From: Nemertoderma westbladi
Taxonomy: Eukaryota; Xenacoelomorpha; Nemertodermatida; Nemertodermatidae
Assembly: GCA_032718475.1 (NCBI GenBank)
Contig: JAUCBJ010008654.1
Location: 1-46,377 of the forward strand
Length of the DNA stretch: 46,377 nucleotides
Direction: 5' to 3'
Below the pieces are notes generated by a model that saw only the letters and a program-made list of their open reading frames with translations, was not told where the DNA came from and did no database searches. The position numbers and the translations under genes were made by a program. Positions within the stretch are counted from its first letter, which is position 1, and each line of letters starts with the position of its first letter. Shown piece after piece: positions 32,791-43,133 of this stretch.

Positions 32791-35455
32791 ATGGCCCAAG
32801 AAAGTTTTACGCGTCAAATGGCTAGAACCGAAGCCTGTCAAGCGGTAAAGGTGGGAGAGATCGTCAAGTTCAATGGAGATGAGATGAAATGGTTACCTTT
32901 TAATGAATATTACAAAGATAACATACAGAACTCTGTGCTATCTAACGGAGAGAAACTTAGATTCCTCATCGAGTGCTTGGAAGGATCTCCCAAGTTAATG
33001 GCGTTAAAGTTTATTGGACATCCAGATGGATTAAGACAAGTTTGGGATACCCTAAACATCAGGTATGGTAATAGGAATAACATAGCTAGGTATTTGTATG
33101 CAAAATTGGTAGCGCCCCGAAAATTCATTAGCAGCGGGATTATAGAGTTTTCCGATGAAATTCAGGAGATCTGTAGACAATTAGATTGGCTCGGTAAGTC
33201 TCATAAATATCAGAGTTCTATGGTTATTGGAGCCGTGGCCTCTACTTTACCGAAGGGTGGAGTAGGTACACGCTGGGATAAGAAAGTGTTATATATGATG
33301 GAACAACAACGACGAGACCCTACCATGGCTGATCTCATGTCATTCTTGGATGGAGAAGTGAAATTACAACTCCTAAAGCAGTCCAGAGAGAAGACACCGG
33401 AAAACAAGGTAAGTGAGAAACCCGTTTCTAGGAGAAAGGTAACACCAGTGTGTTATACCGACGACGGCGAAAGCCAGGCTTCTCAAGGAGAGGACAGCGG
33501 GAAAGACACTGAAAGATCTTATTATGTCAACAAAGCGCCTAAGGACGTAAGTAAATTCAAGTCTCGAACCAATGACAGGAGAGAACAGGTAAGAAAAACT
33601 CCTCCTACATCTCCTAAGATAATTCAGGTAAGAAAGCCCGAAGAAAGAACGAGTGTGCACAACGTTACTCAAAATAAGGTAAGTAACATCAAACCGAAAT
33701 GTGCACTGTGTGACGGGCCCCACCGTTTGAATGTGTGTGATGAATTCCTAAAGAAATCATTAAAGGATAGACGGGAAGTCATGTGGGATAAGCGGTTGTG
33801 TTATAATTGCCTCAGACAAGGACACCAACGGCGAACCTGTTACTCCGACGTAAGGTGTGCAAAGTGCAGTGCGAAACATCATATCTTGTTGCACACTGAA
33901 TTCGAGCAAAACAGCCCGAGTCAGGTAAGTGATTCCGAACTGCATGTCCAATTCAGTGATGTGAACGACACTGACCAAAGTTCTGAGATGGAAGGATTCT
34001 ATACGGACGAATTCTCCGACGAAGACGAATCCTGTTACATGATAAATACCGCAGTGTATCGAGCACTTACGTATGAAAAGGACACCGACAGCGAGCTCAC
34101 CCTAACTACTTCTGACCGACAACCATCTTGGAAAGCACCAACTTCCAATGTAGGAATCCGAGAATTTCCAGTAGTGCAGTTAAGGGTCCACGGACCTAAA
34201 AGGAGTTATATAGTGAACGCCCTCCTTGACTCCGGTAGCACAGGAACATTCATCGACAAAGAACTAGCCGAAGACATATTTGCTGGACAACCCAAGTTCC
34301 GAACTAAGTTAAACATGTCAGGAATTATGCAGGTTTGGAAATCTACAGTGATAGCTGATTATTATGTAGGTGCGTTGTCCACCTCCCAGGACGAACTAGG
34401 AGAACATAGTATAAGGTCAGTAAAAATGGTGGCGATAAAGAACTTCGCTACCAGCCAAGTAGAACCTTATAACTGGGATGAGGACGATTCCACCCAGCAG
34501 CTTAATATACCTAGATTCAACACCGATTACCCTGGAGTGCAAATACTCATCGGTCAAAATGCGCATGAGGCGCTCGAGACATTGGAGAAACGGCCTGCTC
34601 AACCGCAACCACTACAAGCCTATGCGGGAAGAACTAGAGTGGGTTGGTACTTTACTGGCCCTTCCCGTAGAACTCTCATGGAAAGATTATCGAAAGATCA
34701 GGTATATCAAGTAAGAGAATGGGAAGTGGAGAGCAGTGAGTTAGACGATCCAACTGAGGGAACACCATACTCCTCAGATAACGACGATATCCACCAACTC
34801 TTCGACGAGGAGAATACCATTGATCTCCTTACGGAAAACGAGACTTGGCAAAACCAAGTGAACCTATGTCAGCTCATTCGCCCATCAGAACGAGTCGACT
34901 ATAACGACGAACTTAATGACGTAATTGAACGTTATAATGCAAAAACTCGGGATGAACACGCCGTACGATTCTTTACTCAAGAGGCTGTAGAGCCCAATTC
35001 CTACGATAAGGCCCTATCGGTAGAAGAAGAAAGAGCCAAGCAGATCCAAGAGACAACTACACGTTTTCTTAAAGATCAAGGTAGATATGAGATCGGTCTA
35101 CCTTTCCGAAAGCGAGAACCAAAGTTCATAAACAACAGACCCTTGGCGGAGAAAAGAATTGCTCAACTACATCGACGTCTTACGGCAAATTCTTCAGCTA
35201 AAGAAATGTATCAGACGCAGTTGAAGAAATATATTAACAAAGGATATGCGGAGCGAGTACCGGAAGGAACACCTATAACTGAGAGAACATATTATTTAAC
35301 ACATCATTACGTTCCCAAACCCGGTAAACCTCATGAGGTACGAGTAGTGTTTGACGGCTCCGCCCTTTACATGGCCCAATCCCTTAATTCCGAGTTGTTA
35401 CCAGGACCCAACTTACTCCAATCCTTGTTGGGAATACTCTTAAGATTACGACCAT
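32791..35455 (+). pseudogene. BEL/Pao Gag (DUF1759-like), zinc knuckles, aspartic protease, RT start
   Basis: The frame is open from about 32620; the first ATG is at 32791. Residues 1-200 are the DUF1759-like Gag core (FNGDEMKWLPFNEYY, LIECLEGSP, AVASTLPKG). Around 304-362 lie three Cys/His motifs: CALCDGPHRLNVC, CYNCLRQGHQRRTC and CAKCSAKHHILLH, the standard BEL nucleocapsid set. The protease is at about 458-640 with LLDSGSTGTFID (catalytic Asp480). From about 700 comes the RT lead-in with DEHAVRFF, AEKRIAQLHRRL, YYLTHHYVPKPGKPHEVRVV and FDGSA. After about 35455 the frame leaves the RT and ends at 35511; a +1 change is needed to stay in the domain. GTA-AG codons make seven splice-donor-like words between 33409 and 33925. 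Confidence 0.85.
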
Positions 35456-35986
35456 ATCTCCTCCGCCTCCAATATAGAAGGCATGTTCTTACAAGTCAAG
35501 GCGCTGGATAGGGATCGAGATAGCCTACGATTTCTGTGGTGGCCTGAAGGAGACCTCAACCAGAAACCGGTGGAATATTGGATGACCATCCAGGCTTTTG
35601 GGATAATCTCGAGCCCTTCAAACGCCTGTTCAGTGGTGTGCACCACTGCTGATGACAACCAGGAAGCCTTCTCTAAAGAGGTGATCGACAACATCAAACG
35701 GGATATATACATGGACGACAATTTAAAGTCCCTTCCATCAGTCGAAGAAGCCATTGATGTCGCCAAAGGAACGGTAGAGTGCTTTAAAAGAGGTGGATTT
35801 CGGTTAACTAAATTCACCAGCAACTCCCGTGAGTTTCTGGAATCAATCCCGGTAGAAGATCGAGGAGCGAAAGACCTAGACCTAATCAAAGATGATCTTC
35901 CAGAAACCAAGACACTTGGTTTGAAATGGGACACAGAGAGAGATATCCTGTTTTACCAGCTAAAACAGCGAGATAATCCAGTTTGA
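35441..35986 (+). pseudogene. BEL/Pao reverse transcriptase core segment
   Basis: This segment picks up the RT in the next frame with NIEGMFLQVKALDRDRDSLR, FLWWPEGDLN and FGIISSPSNACSV. The catalytic YMDD is at 35708-35719, followed by a segment with SVEEAIDVAKGTVECF and TKTLGLKWDTERD. It ends in TGA at 35984-35986. The downstream codons in the same frame continue the family pattern (...STYFDPLGFISPV...), so the TGA is an in-frame nonsense mutation and not a true terminus. The Met at 35483 is internal. Confidence 0.85.
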
Positions 35987-37453
35987 ACTAAACAGATTTG
36001 TTTAAGTATCCTGAGCACTTATTTCGATCCATTGGGATTTATTAGCCCAGTTATATTGATTGCTCGGAGTTTAGTACAACAAATGTGGCTTGAAAACCAC
36101 TCATGGGACAATCCACTCAAGGGAGAATTATTAAAGAAGTGGATGAAATGGGAAGATTCTCTACCAGCCATCAAGAACTTTATAATTTCCCGTTCATATT
36201 TTGGTCATGTTCTCCCTACGTATTCCTATCAACTCCACGTGTTTGGAGACGTCAGCGATATGGGAATAGGTATAGTAGCCTACCTGAGAGTTGAAACTCC
36301 GGATGGAATCAAGGTCGCCTTGGTTACCTCTAAGGCGTTGATAAACAACAAGTTGAAAGTTCCTCGAGCGGAGTTAAAGGCGGCTCTATACGCTACAGCC
36401 ATCGGCCGGAATGTAACAGAACAGATCGATTATCCATTGGAGAAAACTGTCTATTGGACCGATGCTTTACTCGTGTTGGAGTATATAACCAATGAAGTCT
36501 GTCAGTTCAGCGTCTTCGTTACCAACAGAGTAGCCATTATACTTAGTCGCACGAAGATGGATCAATGGAGACATTGCCCCGGAACGATTAATCCAGCAGA
36601 CATCGCCTCCAGGGGAGCAACTCCACAAGAACTGATAGATACTCCAGACTGGTTAGGTGGACCCGACTTCCTCTACAAAGAAGAAGAAGAATGGCCTCCT
36701 CATCTTACTACGGCAGAGATTAGACAGGCCAAGGGAGCGGAGAAAGTCAAACTTAAACCTCGGGCGAGTAAATCGAAGTTATTTAAACCTATGGTATATC
36801 TGTCTGTACTACACACTTCCGGAGATGACGCTTTGGATCAGAAACCCACAGCCACAAATAAGTCTGTTGTGGAAATCCGTGAGAAGGATTGGAAATCTGG
36901 AATACCAGACGTCTCGCAAGGACTCTCACCTCTCCTGCAGGGAGCGATACATCACTACAGTTCCTGGAATCAGCTCTGTAAGGCCGTTACATATTTAAGA
37001 CGATGTTTTCATCATCACTACTCCGGGACGAAGACCAATAGTGATACCGCTCCACTGAAATCTGTGCAGGTCCATGTTGTTAAAGATCTTCCCAAATATA
37101 AGATATCCGACAGGTTTCTGAAGGAGAAGATCAGTTATCAGGAGCATGAAGAAACCAACAAGCAGATGCTGAGACTCCTGCAATGCTATGAGGATTCTGA
37201 TAAGTATTTCCTGTTGTTGAGAAATCCACAGATGCGCTTAAGGGATCGTTTCTCTAGCACAATGATAGATGGGTTGATATGTGTTGGAGGAAGATTAACG
37301 AATGCTCCATTATCCTTTGACACTAAGTTTCCCATACTCATTAGAAATCTTGAGATACAAGTCAAGATGATTGTAGATGTTCACAGCAAACTTTATCATG
37401 CTGGTAGAGAACGAGTTCTTAGCGAAAATTCGAACTCGCTATTATTTTTATAA
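35987..37453 (+). pseudogene. BEL/Pao RT connection, RNase H-like region and integrase zinc-domain start
   Basis: Same frame as the preceding RT segment, separated from it only by the TGA. It opens with FDPLGFISPVILIARSLVQQ (A17/connection region). RNase H-like landmarks follow in order: HVFGDVSDMGIGIVAYL, KVPRAELKAALYA and VYWTDALLVLEYI, then RVAIILSRT and PADIASRGATPQEL. The C-terminal part reaches the integrase N-terminal zinc domain (VDVHSKLYHAGRE, HX4H) before drifting out of frame at about 37410 and stopping at 37453. A +1 change connects it to the integrase frame. Ligand and acidic residues look conserved despite the broken frame. Confidence 0.85.
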
Positions 37454-38594
37454 ACCCCGTAGAGCTCTGAACCAAGTTCTTAGGAACTGCATACCCTGTA
37501 GGAAAGCATTCAGTAGGCCTTTAACACAGCGAGAGGCAGAATTACCTAGGGAACGAGTAAGCTTCTATGAACCACCCTTTACTAATACCGGTGTAGATTT
37601 ATTTGGCCCTATTGAAGTATATCGTGCTAGGACTATAGTCAAGAGATGGTGTGTCATCTTTGTTTGTATGACTTGTAGAGCTATCCATCTCGATATGGTG
37701 AACGATTTATCTACCAACAGCTTCCTATTAAGCTTACGACGACAGATCGCTCGCTTTGGAACTAGTAACACGATGAGATCTGATAAGGGAACAAACTTCA
37801 TTGGTGCCAACAATGAAATCAAAGCTTACGTCAAAGATTGGAACCAAAGACAGGTGGACAATCAGCTAAGGGTAACAGCGTCTAGCTGGACCTTCAACGC
37901 CGCCGACGCCCCTTGGTGGGGAGGAAGTTGGGAGAGATTAATCAGGAGCGTGAAGACCGCATTTCACTTTATAGTGCCGTGCCGCGCGTATCTCACCAAC
38001 GAACTTTTGCGGACGTTAATGGAGGAAATCGCCGCCTATCTCAACGAGAGACCGCTTATGCCACTCTCATCGAGTCCCGATTCCCTGGAAGCGCTAACAC
38101 CCGCGCATTTCCTACTGAAGAAACCTGTAGCCATGCTCCCACAATCGGAAATCACAGACGGAGACGAATACTGCCGGCAAACTTGGCAACTTATGCAGTT
38201 GTTATCCCGTCATTTCGCTGACCATTTCGAAAAACATTATCTGCCCACGCTACAACTTCGAACTAAGTGGTTTGCGCAGCAAGAAAACGTCAGCGCTGGA
38301 GACATGGTCCTTATTGTGGATTCAGATCTTCCACGTAAGCGGTGGCAGACAGGTCGTATCATCGAGACTCACATCTCGGATGACGGTTTGGTGCGATCGG
38401 TAGAACTCGTCGTCATGCGACGTAACTTCAAGAAACCGGGAATTGTCTTCGAGACACAGCAGCTCAATCGCCCAGTTGGTCGTTTATGTTTACTGGAAAG
38501 AGACAGAGAACTCTCCGGAAACTATGGAAGACAAGATACTCTTCCCACGACCACCTCCCTAATCCAACGAACATCTAGGGACTCCCCAGCTTAG
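37395..38594 (+). pseudogene. BEL/Pao integrase and DUF5641-like C-terminus
   Basis: Frame from about 37395 (the Met at 37377 is out of context) to the stop at 38594. It has FLAKIRTRYYFYKPRR, the CIPC of the zinc domain, and then the catalytic core. Asp is in NTGVDLFGP (codon 37596), Asp in RSDKGTNFIGA (codon 37782), and Glu in GGSWERLIRSVK (codon 37932), giving a D-X49-E spacing between the last two. KTAFHF, EIAAYLNERPL and TPAHFLL follow. The C-terminal DUF5641-like module has GDMVLIVDSDLPRKRW, GLVRSVELVV and PVGRLCLLER. This part is intact on its own, but has no start codon of its own in context and depends on the broken upstream frames. Confidence 0.88.
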
Positions 38595-40225
38595 CAGCGT
38601 CTGGAGTGGGTGTGTGACCATATTATTTTATATTCTTATCATTTTATATTTATGTATATATTATTATGTAATTTTATTATAATCGTTTTCTTTAATTTTG
38701 TTTAGTAGAATGTTATTTTAGCGATTATTTAGTAGATTAGTGCAATATATATTTGCGTTTATTACTTAATTACTTATATATTATATATTTAGTGCGACGG
38801 CGAGAAATAATTATTTTTCTCTTTCCTTACTGTCCGTATTATATTACAAATACGTAACTACAGTAAGATGAAATCTCCGTACTTATCAAAGTACAATAAA
38901 GCTCCTACTATATTCAAGTATTATTGGTAAGTAGAGTATTAGGAATGCAAAATTCAGATCCTCGTGTCTCGGCTAAACCAAGCTCTGGGTAGACCTTGGA
39001 AACGACTTGCTTCTTCTCACTGACATTGCTTCGTGCGATATTGCTCTCATACCGTATATTAAATAATACCTATAGTAGCGTGATGTCACTTTAACAGTAG
39101 CGTACAACGCAAAATAAATCTGTTAAACCCTTTGACCATCTGTAATTCTAGTCGATTAAGATATCGTGGCACCCACAGATATACTTGAAGGACAAAATTC
39201 TAGAATCAGTGGTTAACGTCCCCAGACAAGTTCTGGAATAAACTGGTGCCCATCCTAAATATTAACTATTAATATATATAAAATCTGTCAAATTTTAGAT
39301 CCTTTAAAATTCTAGTCTATTAAGATATCGTAGCACTTACCGATATTCTTAAAAAGATCAATTTCCTAGAATCAAGGATCCCAGTCCCCAGACATGTTCT
39401 GGAATAAAATTGTGTCTATTTAATATTAAATAATAAAATTTACGGGAATAAATTTAAATTCATCTTTTAATGAATTTGATAAATTGTCATTTTTATACAA
39501 TTTATAACATTCCCAAAATTCCAAAAATTAATAGATCATGGGAGCGGAGATTCACCCTATTAAGTATATTAGTGTGCGAGAATCTCCAATATATAGTCAA
39601 TAGCCGATAAAATTAATAAAATCATGTATAAAGAGAAATATTGACAATTAAAGAATTACTATTAAATAGCATCCCAGATCTGTATGCATGGGAATTACCC
39701 TAATTCTACCGCTAGCTTTCCATAATGTCACCATGGCAACAACCATGCTAGAAGTAGAAGTGAGTTAAAAGAACAATAGAACGCTTGCCCCATTGAATAG
39801 CATAGGGAATAAATAGCGCACTGCTAGTATCCAAGGATACATAATAATAAAGTGACATTCTGGAAGGCACTTGACTAACGGACAAATGGCCCGAATGTGT
39901 ACAATTTGTGACAGTTGTGTGGAATTTGTGTGTTTATAGGTGAATGTTACTGCTAAAGTGTGTTTACAGTAGCGAGTCACAATTGTGAAAGTAGCCCTAA
40001 CTCTGCCGAAAGAACCTGAAGTACATCTAAGCCTTTGGGACGGACAGTGGAGTGACTTGTGCCGGTTATCGTTGTCGTTGTGTAGCTACATCGTTGGCGA
40101 AAGCACAGCGACGACGGTACATCGGCGCTGAGGATCTTACACTGTCCGGGGGCAGAGAGGGGTAGGCAGCGACGCCCGCTAGCCTAAAATATAAACTCAT
40201 TATAATATTGATAAACTCATATAGT
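38595..40225 (+). other. Non-coding spacer between pol and the 3' module of copy 2
   Basis: No supported gene. Very A+T-rich from 38600 to 38800. A diverged tandem duplication of about 172 bp lies at roughly 39145-39480, with landmarks TTCTAGTC-ATTAAGATATCGT, CCTAGAATCA/TCTAGAATCA and CCCCAGACA-GTTCTGGAATAAA at 39145/39317 onwards. A more G+C-rich block at 40020-40180 (GTCGTTGTGTAGC, CGACGACGGTAC, GGGGGCAGAGAGGGGTAGGCAG) precedes the next frame. It could hold a promoter or a 3' splice site (GGTAGGCAG, ending 40169). Confidence 0.55.
39145..39480 (+). repeat. Diverged tandem duplication, period about 172 bp
   Basis: AATTCTAGTC-ATTAAGATATCGT starts at 39143 and 39315. The ends share CCCCAGACA-GTTCTGGAATAAA at 39219 and 39394. 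Clear but diverged, and non-coding. Confidence 0.7.
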
Positions 40226-40624
40226 ATGACTGAGTTGATAGAAAATGATCTTGGTATCAGGGAACGATATACTCTACCTTTACAAGCGTTTGTTGATAGC
40301 TTGATACGCGGCGACGCTAGTCCAACTACTACGGAGGACGATGGTCGTTATATCGAACCACCAATGTCCCAGGAACAACTTACGCGTGAATTGGACTATA
40401 GAAAATTCACCGCTCGCTATACGCATCGTAATGGTACGTATATGGACTTCTTAACTACTGGCCATCCTATCGATTTACACGATACGGACGATGTAGACAC
40501 CGAAAGGGAAATGGTTTTATTTAAATATCATACCCAGCGGAGTCGGAACGATAAACCGAGAATAGAACACGAGAATTCTATTCGAAACCGACTCGAAAGA
40601 TGGAATGTGAAAGAAGGTTTGTAA
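40226..40624 (+). CDS. 3' module, upstream frame (probable first exon)
   Basis: A 132-residue uninterrupted frame with ATG at 40226 (the open frame begins slightly upstream without an ATG). The product is hydrophilic and charged, with MTELIENDLGIRERYTLPLQ, GDASPTTTEDDGRY, QLTRELDYRKFTARY, DLHDTDDVDTEREM and a basic end (RNRLERWNVKEGL). No signal peptide, membrane segment or known motif. The stop at 40622 lies just after AAG|GTTTGT, a usable 5' splice site at 40616/40617. Splicing to the CAG at 41334 would bypass the stop and continue in phase with the next frame. It sits inside the LTR-bounded element, between integrase and the 3' LTR, where env-like genes are found in other retroelements. 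I do not recognise it. Confidence 0.6.
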   Translation: MTELIENDLGIRERYTLPLQAFVDSLIRGDASPTTTEDDGRYIEPPMSQEQLTRELDYRKFTARYTHRNGTYMDFLTTGHPIDLHDTDDVDTEREMVLFKYHTQRSRNDKPRIEHENSIRNRLERWNVKEGL

Positions 40625-41334
40625 AGACAAGTAGAGGAGAACTACTGGAGAAAAGACATATGCTGATGTCCAGGGTCCATAATGTGAATAATTTTCCCCG
40701 GGGCACGGGTGCTCGCGGGCGGTCTCCTTCGGGAGGCTGTAATTTTCTCTTATTTCATCATCTTCCTGTAATTATTGTGATCAGTGTCGCAATTGAAGAG
40801 CAAGAATAAATGGTGACATAACAGAGAACAAGTCCATCGTGGTATCTTACAGATACTACCATATATCCTCCCTCCTCTTTACTACCCTTATCCCTCTATA
40901 CATCGCTATTAAAAATACAACATACTTCGTCCCACCTTCTCTTCCCAACGCGCTTGGAGCTTTGGGAGACGATCGACCAATCATTGCCGTATCGTGGTAT
41001 TGATCATACCGCCTCTTACTAAACCTCCCATCCCTTACTATTAATCTGGATGCTCATATTGGTGTCCGCACCTCCTGTCCATGTCACATTCTGTTGATAT
41101 TTATGATATCAACTTCCACCCTCTCGTTGTTGATTAGAAAATCAACCATCAATAATTTCCTTAAGTCCACAACCGTGATACAAGGACTGAAAGGACACAC
41201 GGATAGTTTGTGAACAACTGGTACCATTATGTGTCATAAATCTGGTTGTTCACCTCCCTTAATGATTGGGGATATAAATCTTATGTAGAACAACTGAGGC
41301 AAACATATCCTTGAGCTGGTTGTTCCCTGGGCAG
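40617..41334 (+). other. Candidate intron in the 3' module
   Basis: GTTTGT at 40617 and CCCTGGGCAG ending 41334 obey GT-AG, with a modest pyrimidine stretch (CTGGTTGTTCCCTGG) before the acceptor. The first exon contributes one base of a split codon (phase 1) and the second supplies two. The resulting frame is the one that runs to 43055 and is open from 41298. The interior (40625-41297) is C/T-rich in places (CCTCCCTCCTCTTTACTACC) and has no other gene. This is prediction from sequence only. Confidence 0.45.
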
Positions 41335-41357
41335 AAGGCCGAGGTTTCTTCCGCACT

Positions 41358-43055
41358 ATGTACGCAAATACACCCAGCGGCATTACTAAAGTACAACGAA
41401 CCTCCATCGGACATCTTGCCTTTCAAGAATACGGATGGAATTTCAAGGTTGGAAATCCTATCAATTACCAACAAGTATATGGAGATCATTATTCTCGACT
41501 ATACTTTGACGGACCATTGACCACACCTGGCGCCGTGTATAGCTTTATGAGTGTACCACTTCGTCCCTCCTTAGCTATATACACGATCTTTGAAAACGCC
41601 GCACTTGCCGGTTGGCTAGCCGATGTGTGCAGTCGTACCATACGTGCCCATCCCTTAATACTTGGAACCAAACTCGCCAAGCTAGATGAACACAATAAAT
41701 TCATCCGCTTCGAATGTTTCCGGCGCTTTCTAACTCCGTTCTGTAACGTTGATAGTCAGTTCAAGGACCGCGCTCTGCCCAAACTCAGCCTAAGAGACTC
41801 AGCTGCAGAGAAGTTAAACAGCGCGGGATTCGCCCTTTTCCAGGATGTTCGTATACAGAACTTACATTCATCTGTTATACAAAGACCCCGAATACCCACG
41901 GGTTATTCTGTCGTGGAAGTTCAGACAGTGGGTCCGCTTGCGGAGACAGCCGCACCTACCTCAGCTACGCAATTGGAAGACAAACCAATATGCTTAGAAT
42001 CTGAGGAGATTCAGCCTACAGCGCCCCGGAGCAGCGATAACGACTACGCCTTGGAGTGGTATCAAGGTCCACAATGTCTCACCACATACGATTATCGACA
42101 CGCCAACTATGTTTCTCGAAAACGTTGCCGATTATGCGCATCGAGAGATCATTTCACCCCTATGGACTCAGACGTACCCTGCTCCTATTTCCACGAACAA
42201 CCGATGATGGAGATCTATTGTACGTATTGCAGGCTTAATAACTCGCACATTTTTGCAGTCTGCCCCCAATTTATGACTCAATGCCATCACTGTCAACTTA
42301 AAGGACATGCCAGTTTTAATTGCCCTTTTAACCGCGATTTAGAAAGCATAGATGAGATGATTACCCTGCGCTACATCCGAGCTTGGGAAGCGAACGCGGA
42401 TTTACATTGTGAGTCCCGCCATCACTATTACCCTGGACGCGCTTACGAGGGAGTTTACGCGTTCCATCCTTATCTATTCGCATCTGTTGAACAAAAAACA
42501 CGCACACCGAGTTACGAACTAATGAAGCGTGTTGGTGAGTGTATTTCCACCAAATTTGTTCGAAAATATCTCAGGAACGTCAATCCTAACGATATTACTT
42601 CATACCATTTGATCAATTTCATCCGTCAAGACCCTGAGTATGGCGATTTATTTATCAACTCGCACCCTGAGTTACAGGAAGTATCTCGACAGCCCTACGA
42701 ATATCGAGCCCGAGAACGCGAGCTGGAAAGAACCATTAAACCGAGGAAGTTTCTCACCACTCACGGTCCACCTACCGCTATTGTCCAGACGACCCGTCAA
42801 GGACCAGTAGGAGCTGCTGTCCTAAGACGCGCCCTAAAGGCAGTTAGACCTCGCTCCACTGAAGTTGATATCGATCAACCAGGTACCTCGACCGGCGGAT
42901 ATACCGATCGTAATCCTAAACCTTCTGATGCAATTGTATTGCACCCTTCACCCAGGAGTTATAGCCCTCCTAGTAAAGTGGCTCGCCCCAAAGAGAAAAG
43001 GACTCTTGCTAGCCTCAAAAAACTGCGTAAACGCCGTCCGCGTAAGAAAGACTAA
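41358..43055 (+). CDS. 3' module, main frame: zinc-knuckle protein of unknown family
   Basis: A 565-residue intact frame from the ATG at 41358; the same frame is open back to 41298, consistent with splicing at 41334/41335. Residues 1-200 look globular (GWNFKVGNPINYQQVYGDHY, FRRFLTPFCNVDSQFKDR). Three Cys/His clusters follow: 257-275 (CX2CX4HX9C), 288-302 (CX2CX5HX4C) and 309-322 (CHHCQLKGHASFNC, a canonical CX2CX4HX4C knuckle). Next is a region with YELMKRVGECISTKF and DPEYGDLFINSHPELQ, then a Pro/Ser-rich, strongly basic tail (RPKEKRTLASLKKLRKRRPR) that could serve for RNA binding or nuclear entry. The three-knuckle order echoes the element's own Gag, but I see no other Gag similarity. No membrane features, so not an obvious envelope. 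Its intactness beside a broken gag-pol is notable. Confidence 0.65.
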   Translation: MYANTPSGITKVQRTSIGHLAFQEYGWNFKVGNPINYQQVYGDHYSRLYFDGPLTTPGAVYSFMSVPLRPSLAIYTIFENAALAGWLADVCSRTIRAHPLILGTKLAKLDEHNKFIRFECFRRFLTPFCNVDSQFKDRALPKLSLRDSAAEKLNSAGFALFQDVRIQNLHSSVIQRPRIPTGYSVVEVQTVGPLAETAAPTSATQLEDKPICLESEEIQPTAPRSSDNDYALEWYQGPQCLTTYDYRHANYVSRKRCRLCASRDHFTPMDSDVPCSYFHEQPMMEIYCTYCRLNNSHIFAVCPQFMTQCHHCQLKGHASFNCPFNRDLESIDEMITLRYIRAWEANADLHCESRHHYYPGRAYEGVYAFHPYLFASVEQKTRTPSYELMKRVGECISTKFVRKYLRNVNPNDITSYHLINFIRQDPEYGDLFINSHPELQEVSRQPYEYRARERELERTIKPRKFLTTHGPPTAIVQTTRQGPVGAAVLRRALKAVRPRSTEVDIDQPGTSTGGYTDRNPKPSDAIVLHPSPRSYSPPSKVARPKEKRTLASLKKLRKRRPRKKD

Positions 43056-43133
43056 CTGTTTAGAGTATTTTTATATTTTAGAAACTGTGATTTTTTATAT
43101 TTTATAGACTTAAATCCCATTTTCTGGGAGCGG
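43056..43133 (+). promoter_or_regulatory. 3' end of module and short polypurine tract
   Basis: The 78 bp after the stop are A/T-rich and end in CTGGGAGCGG, immediately followed by the TG of the 3' LTR. Its position and purine content (GGGAGCGG, 43126-43133) fit the plus-strand primer (polypurine tract) of an LTR element. It is short for that role. Confidence 0.5.

Noticed and set aside
41358-43055. Envelope glycoprotein in the env position of the element
   Set aside because: No signal peptide, transmembrane segment, furin-type site or fusion-peptide-like stretch; it has zinc knuckles and a basic tail instead.
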